Shown here: piece by piece, positions 1-5,249 of the stretch
Layout: each line of letters opens with the position of its first letter
Numbering within the stretch: the first letter of the stretch is position 1
DNA from: Prosthecobacter sp.
Lineage (GTDB): Bacteria > Verrucomicrobiota > Verrucomicrobiia > Verrucomicrobiales > Verrucomicrobiaceae
Reading direction: 5' to 3'
DNA length: 5,249 nt
Assembly (NCBI GenBank): GCA_025869455.1
Contig: JAOZVT010000795.1
Span: 1-5,249 of the forward strand
Position numbers and translations under genes: made by a program
The notes under the pieces: generated by a model
The model's input: the letters and a program-made list of their open reading frames with translations, nothing else
Databases searched by the model: none
Told to the model about the DNA's origin: nothing

Positions 1-17
1 GTGTGCTCTTCCGATCT
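1..17 (+). other. Residual Illumina adapter (sequencing artefact)
   Basis: The first 17 bases, GTGTGCTCTTCCGATCT, are identical to the 3' end of the Illumina TruSeq Read 2 adapter, in the orientation expected where adapter joins insert. The last 13 bases are shared by all TruSeq adapters; the preceding GTGT points to the Read 2 rather than the Read 1 arm. They happen to be open in the frame of the following gene (giving a spurious V/M-L-F-R-S start), but those residues are not native. Biological sequence most likely begins at 18. Confidence 0.95.
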
Positions 18-431
18 GACGTGCCGGTGAAGAAAGCGGCGGAGGTCAGCCCTGAGGATATGCAAAAGTACACGCTGGTGCTGTGGGGAGATGCGGTGTC
101 GAATCCCCTGATGGCGAAGGTTCTGAAGGCTGATGGCGCGGGCAAACTGCCGCTTTCCTGGTCTAAGGACAAGCTGGCCGTGGGGAGTCACTCCGTGAGT
201 GCTAGCACGCATGTGCCGGTGATGATCTACCCGAATCCTCTGGCACCGAAGAGCTGCATCATCCTGAATTCCGGCCTCACCTTCCGGGAGGCGCATGACC
301 GCACGAATTCCCTACAAAACCCGAAGCTGCCGGATTGGGCTATTTTGGACATCACCCAGGCACCGGATGCGGAAAGCGCAGGGAAGGTGGTGGCGGCGGA
401 CTTTTTTGATGCGCACTGGCAGGTGAAGTAG
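18..431 (+). CDS. C-terminal fragment of a putative alpha/beta-hydrolase or prolyl-oligopeptidase-like protein (5' end missing)
   Basis: This is an open frame of 137 codons ending at TAG (429-431). It enters from the contig edge, so the real start lies outside the window; the apparent GTG start at 3 is inside the adapter. Visible segments in order are YTLVLWGDAVSNPLM (a hydrophobic strand with GD and SN), LPLSWSKDKLAVGS, THVPVMIYPNPLAP, CIILNSGLTFRE, PKLPDWAILDI, and an end rich in AGKVVAADFFDAHW. From memory, this order matches a C-terminal module seen in planctomycete and verrucomicrobial proteins annotated as alpha/beta hydrolases or prolyl oligopeptidases, often exported. No catalytic serine motif, signal peptide or membrane segment lies in the preserved part, so enzyme activity cannot be judged here. 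The gene ends 24 bases before a strong terminator and is therefore probably unrelated in transcription to gyrBA. That it is coding is clear; the family name is tentative. Confidence 0.7.
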   Translation, partial: DVPVKKAAEVSPEDMQKYTLVLWGDAVSNPLMAKVLKADGAGKLPLSWSKDKLAVGSHSVSASTHVPVMIYPNPLAPKSCIILNSGLTFREAHDRTNSLQNPKLPDWAILDITQAPDAESAGKVVAADFFDAHWQVK

Positions 432-455
432 TGCGGAAGTTAGCCAGAGCTTTCA

Positions 456-492
456 GCCTCTCGTCTCAGTCACCTGAGCGAGGGGCTTTTTT
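456..492 (+). terminator. Rho-independent terminator after the hydrolase-like gene
   Basis: The left arm GCCTCTCGTCTCAG (456-469) pairs with CTGAGCGAGGGGC (474-486) across a four-base TCAC loop. The stem holds 13 pairs including one G-U pair, with a single bulged T at 464. It is followed directly by six Ts (487-492). It sits 24 bases past the stop codon and should separate the upstream unit from gyrBA. A strong stem plus U-tract is the textbook intrinsic form. Confidence 0.9.
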
Positions 493-587
493 GTGGGCGG
501 TTGAGGGGCCTTCCTTTTTCTGCTTTTGGCCTAGGCATTGGGCTTTTGGAGGTGGTTTTGAGCGTGTGCTGGAGGCGGATGGCGAGA

Positions 588-661
588 AGGGTGATATTGG
601 GTAAAAAAAAGGGTGGTTTTGAAAACGCGTGGAACACCCTATTTTACTGGCTTTGAGGGTG
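588..661 (+). repeat. AGGGTG hexamers spaced 21-25 bases apart
   Basis: AGGGTG occurs at 588-593, 610-615 and 656-661, and its complement CACCCT at 635-640. Start-to-start distances are 22, 25 and 21 bases, near two helical turns. The first two copies extend to AAGGGTG. A further partial copy, TGGGTG, is at 684-689. The strand is G/T-rich here, so part of this may be chance. If real, the copies could be operator half-sites or alternative RNA pairing partners. Confidence 0.35.
619..645 (+). promoter_or_regulatory. Weak sigma70-like promoter candidate for gyrBA
   Basis: TTGAAA (619-624) resembles a -35 box, and TATTTT (640-645) a -10 box with a 15-base spacer; read as TTTTAC (642-647), the spacer is 17. 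It is the best pair I could find between the upstream terminator and gyrB. A start near 652-656 would give a leader of roughly 165-170 bases before the ATG at 822. Both boxes are imperfect and the region is AT-tract rich, so this is a guess. Confidence 0.28.
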
Positions 662-667
662 TTTTTT
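631..667 (+). promoter_or_regulatory. Inverted repeat upstream of gyrB: operator or attenuator-like hairpin
   Basis: AACACCCT (633-640) and AGGGTGTT (656-663) are a perfect 8-base inverted repeat around a 15-base loop. Two G-U pairs (632/664 and 631/665) can extend it, and T662-T667 forms a U-tract on its 3' side. As RNA it would resemble an intrinsic terminator; as DNA it is a dyad with half-sites 23 bases apart. It overlaps the promoter candidate at 619-645, so the operator reading fits if that promoter is real, and the attenuator reading only if transcription starts further upstream. Confidence 0.4.
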
Positions 668-821
668 CAGGGGCAAAAAGAGGTGGGTGAAAAATCGTGT
701 TTTTTTCGTCAAAAAACCTTGGCACGAGGGGCCAGCTTGCTACCCTGGGAATCTCACCATCGAGCGCGTTTCTGAAGTGGGTTTTTGGACAGACTCAGGC
801 GATGGACAACCGACAATTTAT

Positions 822-3383
822 ATGCCAGAAGAAATCATTGATTCGATCGAGTCAAACTCCACTGCCGTAGCCGCTGATCAGGCCTACGGTGCCGACCAAA
901 TTCAGAAGCTGGAAGGGCTGGAAGCGGTGCGTCTCCGCCCAGGGATGTACATCGGAGATCCTGATGAGCGCGGGTTGCACCATTGCGTGTTTGAGGTGGT
1001 GGATAACTCCATCGATGAGCATTTGGCGGGCTACTGTAAAAACGTCTGGATCAATATTCACACGGATGGCTCCATCAGCATTCAGGATGACGGGCGTGGT
1101 ATTCCGGTGGAAATGCACCCGAAGGCGGGCATTCCTACCGTGGAACTGGTGCTGACCAGCCTGCACGCGGGCGGTAAGTTCGGCGATGGTGCGTATGAGT
1201 TCTCAGGCGGTCTGCACGGTGTGGGGGCGAAGTGTACGAATGCCCTTTCGGATTGGTTTAAGTGCGAGGTTTTCCGTGATGGCAAGATCCACTCCATTGG
1301 CTTTGAGCGCGGGATTACGACGGAGCCGCTGTCCGTCCTCGGGGATCTGGATGATCCGACCTCCACGGGCACGAAGATTTCATTCTTCCCTGACGCCACC
1401 ATCTTCACGGTGACCACGACGTTTAGCTTTGAGCGACTCCAGGTCCGTCTGCGTGAACTGGCGTTCTTGAACCCTGGCATCAAGATCATTCTGACGGATG
1501 AGCGGCCTAGTCCAGAACGCCAAGAGGTGTTGTTTTACAAGGAAGGCGTGAAGCAGTTCGTGCGCGAGCTTGGCTCTGACAAGGATAAGATCCATCCTGA
1601 GCCGATCGCTCTAGCAGGACGGCGTGAAGTGGTCATTGATGATAAGAATAAGTTCATTTTGGTGGACTGTGTCTTGCAGTGGAACAAGGGCCTGAATGAA
1701 CAGACACTGTGCTTTGCCAACGCCATTCCTAACCCGGATGGAGGCACGCATTACAGTGGTCTGAAGGCGGCCCTGACACGTGCGGTGAAGGCTTACATCA
1801 ATAACAATCCGAAGAGCTTTAAGGACAAGCTGCCGGACATTGAGAGCGATGACTGCCGCGAAGGCCTGATCTGTGTGCTCAGTGTTAAGCTGCCGAACCC
1901 GCGTTTCAACTCCCAGACCAAGGTCAAACTGGTCAATGGTGAAGTGGAAGGCGTGGTGAGCTCCATCGTTTATGAAGGCCTGATGCGTTTCTTTGATGAG
2001 ACGCCAGACATTGCGGTGACGGTGATCAATAACATCATCATCGCGGCTAAGTCACGTGAAGCGGCCCGCAAGGCGCGTGAGGCGATCCGTAAAGACGCCA
2101 TGAGCAGCGGCGGCCTGCCCGGTAAGCTGGCCGACTGCTCTGAGCGTGACCCGACGAAAACTGAATTGTTTATTGTCGAAGGTGACTCGGCTGGTGGCTC
2201 GGCCAAGATGGGCCGGAATCGGCATAATCAGGCCATTTTGCCCCTGCGTGGAAAGCTGATCAATACGGAGAAAGCGCGTCTGGAAAAGGTGCTGCAAAAC
2301 AAGGAAGTGCAGACCATGATCACCGCGATTGGGACGGGGATCGGTGGTGATAGTGAGGTGGAAGGCTCCTTCAATCTGGAAAAGCTACGCTACCACAAAA
2401 TCGTCATCATGACCGATGCTGACGTGGATGGCTCTCACATCCGCACCCTGCTGCTGACCTTCTTCTTCCGGCAGATGCCGGAACTGGTGAAACGTGGGCA
2501 CATTTATGTGGCGCAGCCGCCTCTGTATCAGGTCACGCGTAAGAAGCGTGAAGAATACGTGCAGGATGACGCTGAGATGGATGCGATGCTTTTGGAAATG
2601 GGCTCTGGTGAGATCAGCCTGAAGAACATTGCTGACGGCAGTACGGTGGCAGATGAGCGCCTGCAATCCATTTTGGAACTGCTGGTGCCGGTGGCCAAAT
2701 TTGCTGATATCATCCGCCGTCATGGGGGTGATTTTGAAGCCTATTTGCAGGCACGTGATTCGGTGACGGGCAATCTGCCGCATTACCTTGTGTCCATCCG
2801 TGAGGGCAATGAAGCGAGCATCTTGTACTTCCTGGGCAATGAGCAGCTATCTGCTTTTGCTCGTGAAAATCATGACCTGCATCTCTTTGGTAAACCTGAG
2901 GTTAGCGAGGATGCCAATGGCAATCCAGTGGCTACCCCGAAGGTGCATCGCCGCGCTCGCTTGATCGAAATTCATGAGGCGCAAGGCATGAAAAAACGTT
3001 TCCAGCAGCTCGATGAATTGGGCCTGCATGTGGACCATTTTAGCAGCCAGGATAAGCCTCTGTTTGAGATCATCGAAGGCGAAGGTGATCATGCGAAATT
3101 GCATCCTGTTTTCAGCATTCCAGGCATCTTGGACAAGGTGATGGAGATCGGGAAACGCGGCATGGAAATCAAGCGATTCAAAGGTCTGGGGGAAATGAAT
3201 GCGAAGCAGCTTTTCGAGACCACCATGGACCCGAATAAGCGTACGTTGCTTCAGATCAAACTCGACGAAAGCAATGCTCAAGAAGCCGAGCGCATCTTCA
3301 CTATTTTGATGGGGGATGTGGTCGAACCACGGAAGCACTTCATCGAAGAGAATGCCCTGAATGTGCGCAATCTGGATGTGTAA
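822..3383 (+). CDS. gyrB: DNA gyrase subunit B (ATPase/TOPRIM subunit)
   Basis: This complete 853-residue protein powers negative supercoiling by ATP hydrolysis within the cytoplasmic GyrA2GyrB2 complex. The GHKL ATPase domain shows E58 (general base) and N62 in FEVVDNSIDEHL, DDGRGIP at 89-95, and the lid GGLHGVGAK at 129-137. The transducer domain carries the QTK loop at 365-367. The TOPRIM domain has E453 in VEGDSAGGSA and D532/D534/D536 in DADVDGSH, the metal-binding acids. RFKGLGEMN is at 785-793. About 200 residues between LYQV (568-571) and that motif correspond to the Gram-negative GyrB insert, which explains the length above the short ~640-residue type. I chose ATG 822 because it gives a normal short arm before EGLEAVRLRPGMYIGD; an alternative GTG at 687 adds 45 unconvincing residues. 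Neither start has a good Shine-Dalgarno site. Aminocoumarin-contact positions equivalent to E. coli D73 and R136 (D89, R152) are present. gyrA follows after 62 bases. Confidence 0.97.
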   Translation: MPEEIIDSIESNSTAVAADQAYGADQIQKLEGLEAVRLRPGMYIGDPDERGLHHCVFEVVDNSIDEHLAGYCKNVWINIHTDGSISIQDDGRGIPVEMHPKAGIPTVELVLTSLHAGGKFGDGAYEFSGGLHGVGAKCTNALSDWFKCEVFRDGKIHSIGFERGITTEPLSVLGDLDDPTSTGTKISFFPDATIFTVTTTFSFERLQVRLRELAFLNPGIKIILTDERPSPERQEVLFYKEGVKQFVRELGSDKDKIHPEPIALAGRREVVIDDKNKFILVDCVLQWNKGLNEQTLCFANAIPNPDGGTHYSGLKAALTRAVKAYINNNPKSFKDKLPDIESDDCREGLICVLSVKLPNPRFNSQTKVKLVNGEVEGVVSSIVYEGLMRFFDETPDIAVTVINNIIIAAKSREAARKAREAIRKDAMSSGGLPGKLADCSERDPTKTELFIVEGDSAGGSAKMGRNRHNQAILPLRGKLINTEKARLEKVLQNKEVQTMITAIGTGIGGDSEVEGSFNLEKLRYHKIVIMTDADVDGSHIRTLLLTFFFRQMPELVKRGHIYVAQPPLYQVTRKKREEYVQDDAEMDAMLLEMGSGEISLKNIADGSTVADERLQSILELLVPVAKFADIIRRHGGDFEAYLQARDSVTGNLPHYLVSIREGNEASILYFLGNEQLSAFARENHDLHLFGKPEVSEDANGNPVATPKVHRRARLIEIHEAQGMKKRFQQLDELGLHVDHFSSQDKPLFEIIEGEGDHAKLHPVFSIPGILDKVMEIGKRGMEIKRFKGLGEMNAKQLFETTMDPNKRTLLQIKLDESNAQEAERIFTILMGDVVEPRKHFIEENALNVRNLDV

Positions 3384-3445
3384 TCACCGAGCTTTTTTGC
3401 CCTTAGCCTTTAGCTCACTAGCCTAGCCTTTTTCTCCTTTCGTTC
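3384..3445 (+). other. gyrB-gyrA spacer with TAGCCT repeats and no Shine-Dalgarno site
   Basis: This 62-base gap contains TAGCCT at 3404-3409, 3419-3424 and 3424-3429 (the last two sharing one base), plus the variant TAGCTC at 3411-3416. It ends in a pyrimidine-rich run (3427-3445) before the gyrA ATG. I see no hairpin plus U-tract, so read-through from gyrB is likely. No GGAGG-like element precedes gyrA; the run TCTCCTTT is the complement of one. Confidence 0.6.
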
Positions 3446-5249
3446 ATGCAAGAATCCAATACCCGTCCCATCTCAGTCGCTGACGAGGTCAAGAACTCCT
3501 TTCTTGATTATTCGATGTCAGTCATTATCTCTCGTGCGCTGCCAGATGTGCGAGATGGGCTGAAGCCTTCTCAACGCCGCATCCTTTACGCGATGCATGA
3601 GCTGGGGCTTTATCCGCCGAAGAAGCAGATGAAGTGCGCGAAGATCTGCGGTGACACCTCAGGTAACTATCACCCGCACGGTGAAGCGGTCATTTACCCG
3701 ACTCTGGTCCACATGGGCCAGCCATGGGCCATGCGGGAGACGTTGATTGATCCCCAGGGGAACTTCGGTTCGGTGGAAGGTGACCCTCCGGCAGCCATGC
3801 GTTATACGGAAGCCCGTATGACGCCGCTGGGTGGTACGCTGATGTCTGACATGGAGAAGGACACGGTGGATTTCGTGCCTAACTACGATGAACGTTTGAC
3901 GGAGCCGACGGTGTTCCCGGCAGCTTTTCCTAACCTTTTGGTTAACGGCGGTACGGGGATCGCGGTGGGGATGGCCACGAATATGCCTCCGCATAACCTG
4001 GGTGAAATCGTGGATGGTGTCTGTGCGCAGATTGATAATCCAGCGATCACGAACAGTGGATTGGCGCAGTTCATCAAAGGTCCTGATTTCCCAACGGGAT
4101 GCGTGATTCACGGTCTGGATGGCATCCGTGAATACATGGAAACCGGTCATGGCAGCGTGCGTGTGCGTGGTCAGGCGGAGATCGTGGAAAATAACAACCG
4201 CGAGCAGATCATCATCACGGAAATCCCGTATAACGTGAACCGTGCGGAGCTGGTGAAGCGCATTGCTGAATTGGCCAATGAGAAGATCATTTCAGACATC
4301 ACCTCTGTGCGGGATGAGTCGGATGAAAACACCCGCGTGGTGGTGGATCTGAAGCGTGATGCCCGCCCGCAGGTGGTGCTGAATAACCTGTATAAATTTA
4401 CCGCTCTGGAGAGCAGCTTCAGCATTCACATGCTGGCGATCGATGGTGGCCGCCCACGCGTGCTGAGCATCAAGGACGCTATTGCTTGCTACATTGAGCA
4501 TCGTCGTGAGGTGATCATTCGCCGCACTCGTTTCTTGCTGCGGAAGGCTGAGCAACAAGCCGAAAAACTGGAGGCTTACTTGCTGGCTCTGGGGCACCTG
4601 GATGACTTTATCAAGATCATCCGGGATAGCCGCAATCGCGACGAAGCGCGGATGGGCCTGAAAGCTTATCAGTTCTCCACGGCTACGGCAGAACGTCTGG
4701 GCATTTTGATTCGCAACCAGCCTAGCATTCAGGGAGATCGTTATGTCTTCTCAGATACGCAGGTGGATCAGATTTTGGAACTGCGTCTCTATCAGCTCAC
4801 GGGCATGGAGCGTGACAAGATCAAGGCGGACTATGATGAGCTGCTGGCTACCATCACTGATCTGATGGACATTTTGGCTAAGGAACAGCGTGTTCTGGAC
4901 ATCATCAAAGATGAGCTTCAGGCCATCAAGTCCAAGCATGGAACACCCCGTTATACCCGCATTGATGCGGCGGGTGGTGGCATTGAGACGATTGATCTCA
5001 TCCCGAATGATGCGAACATCGTTACTCTGACTCACTTTGGTTATGTGAAGCGTACGCTGACGGGTGAATATCGCTTGCAGGCACGCGGCGGCAAAGGCTT
5101 GAAAGGCATGGAGGCCCGAGAGGCCGCCACGAAGGAAGATAAGAACGACTTCGTGGAAAGCCTGTTCAGTGCAAACATGCATGACTTCTTGTTATTCTTT
5201 ACGAATACCGGGCGTGTCTATGTGGAGCGTGTGTATCAGCTCCCGGAAG
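3446..5249 (+). CDS. gyrA: DNA gyrase subunit A, 3' end beyond the window
   Basis: GyrA cuts and rejoins DNA through an active-site tyrosine and wraps DNA so gyrase can add negative supercoils. From ATG 3446 the frame is open for 601 codons to the window edge; a full GyrA is usually 800-900 residues. The winged-helix/CAP region includes HPHG (76-79), the quinolone region, and catalytic Y120 preceded by R119 in AAMRYTEAR (E. coli R121-Y122). Next come GTGIAVGMATNMPPHN (tower region, M176 inside), HRRE at 352-355, the coiled coil with LELRL near 444-448, and the start of the beta-pinwheel domain from about 524. The GyrA-box is QARGGKG at 545-551, which separates GyrA from ParC; its second residue is Ala where Arg or Lys is common. 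Unusual: positions matching E. coli Ser83 and Asp87 are A81 and P85. The gene follows gyrB by 62 bases, probably on one transcript. The start is supported by typical spacing to SFLDYSMSVIISRALPDVRD, though no ribosome site is visible. Confidence 0.97.
   Translation, partial: MQESNTRPISVADEVKNSFLDYSMSVIISRALPDVRDGLKPSQRRILYAMHELGLYPPKKQMKCAKICGDTSGNYHPHGEAVIYPTLVHMGQPWAMRETLIDPQGNFGSVEGDPPAAMRYTEARMTPLGGTLMSDMEKDTVDFVPNYDERLTEPTVFPAAFPNLLVNGGTGIAVGMATNMPPHNLGEIVDGVCAQIDNPAITNSGLAQFIKGPDFPTGCVIHGLDGIREYMETGHGSVRVRGQAEIVENNNREQIIITEIPYNVNRAELVKRIAELANEKIISDITSVRDESDENTRVVVDLKRDARPQVVLNNLYKFTALESSFSIHMLAIDGGRPRVLSIKDAIACYIEHRREVIIRRTRFLLRKAEQQAEKLEAYLLALGHLDDFIKIIRDSRNRDEARMGLKAYQFSTATAERLGILIRNQPSIQGDRYVFSDTQVDQILELRLYQLTGMERDKIKADYDELLATITDLMDILAKEQRVLDIIKDELQAIKSKHGTPRYTRIDAAGGGIETIDLIPNDANIVTLTHFGYVKRTLTGEYRLQARGGKGLKGMEAREAATKEDKNDFVESLFSANMHDFLLFFTNTGRVYVERVYQLPE

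Larger units (their letters stand above)
432..821. other. Non-coding interval and gyrB leader
   Basis: These 390 bases lie between the hydrolase stop and the chosen gyrB start. They hold the terminator at 456-492, then a G/T-rich stretch (493-600). Next come an A8 run (603-610), GTTTTGAAAAC (616-626), the AACACCCT/AGGGTGTT inverted repeat, a T6 run (662-667), and a weak AT stem G-T6 / A6-C (699-705 with 711-717). The reading frame of gyrB stays open upstream to a GTG at 687, but the 45 extra residues look like translated leader, not protein. I found no tRNA or small-RNA pattern I could name. Confidence 0.6.

Noticed and set aside
551..622. 11-base direct repeat GGTGGTTTTGA at 551-561 and 612-622
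   Set aside because: It lies in a G/T-rich stretch where short repeats are expected, and it has no flanking structure or third copy. I cannot assign a role.
699..717. AT-only hairpin G-T6 / A6-C as a terminator
   Set aside because: It has only one G-C pair, at the stem base, and no following T-tract. It is better explained by adjacent homopolymer runs.
720..741. Possible sigma54 promoter, TGGCAC (720-725) and TTGCT (737-741)
   Set aside because: The two elements are separated by 11 bases, whereas the sigma54 consensus needs 5. The -24 GG and -12 GC are too far apart.
889..1155. Alternative-frame + strand open frame inside gyrB
   Set aside because: The GHKL ATPase motifs are read in the gyrB frame across the same bases; this frame gives no family pattern.
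3659..4150. Long antisense open frame (163 codons) opposite gyrA, and similar ones at 2847-3338, 2385-2783, 1082-1489 and 4751-5182
   Set aside because: They lie fully inside clearly coding gyrase sequence, have low-complexity His/Arg/Ser-rich translations, and show no recognisable domain. They are shadows produced by the codon bias of gyrB and gyrA.
822..5249. Topoisomerase IV (parE/parC) instead of gyrase
   Set aside because: The GyrA-box QARGGKG, the long Gram-negative GyrB-type TOPRIM insert and the gyrB-gyrA order all favour gyrase.

Overview
The window is an ordinary chromosomal housekeeping segment. It holds the 3' end of an exported-hydrolase-type gene, a rho-independent terminator, a roughly 390-base non-coding leader, a complete gyrB, and the first about 600 codons of gyrA. 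All genes are on the + strand. The first 17 bases are not biological: they equal the 3' end of the Illumina TruSeq Read 2 adapter, so this is an untrimmed contig or read end.

Organism: the sequences suggest a bacterium of the PVC group, most likely Verrucomicrobiota (Prosthecobacter/Verrucomicrobium-like). Three things point there from memory of family alignments. The GyrB ATP-lid reads GLHGVGAKCTNALS. The GyrA quinolone-region segment reads HPHGEAVIYPTLVHMGQPW and is followed by GDPPAAMRYTEARM. The upstream fragment has a C-terminal module (HVPVMIYPNPLAP, then LNSGLTFRE, then PKLPDWAILD) that I associate with planctomycete and verrucomicrobial hydrolases. No database search was possible, so this is inference.

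Layout: 1-17 adapter; 18-431 C-terminal part of the hydrolase-like gene; 456-492 strong terminator closing that unit; 493-821 leader with A/T tracts, repeated AGGGTG hexamers, an AACACCCT/AGGGTGTT inverted repeat and a weak sigma70-like promoter candidate; 822-3383 gyrB; 3384-3445 a 62-base spacer with TAGCCT repeats; 3446 to the window end, gyrA cut off early in its C-terminal domain.

Function: GyrB (ATPase, transducer and TOPRIM) and GyrA (DNA cleavage/religation and wrapping) form the A2B2 DNA gyrase that introduces negative supercoils. The short spacer without an obvious terminator suggests one gyrBA transcript. The points most worth a second look are the GyrA drug-contact positions, where both the Ser83 and Asp87 equivalents are replaced, and the structured gyrB leader. 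I see no sign of a novel system, mobile element, CRISPR array or RNA gene.
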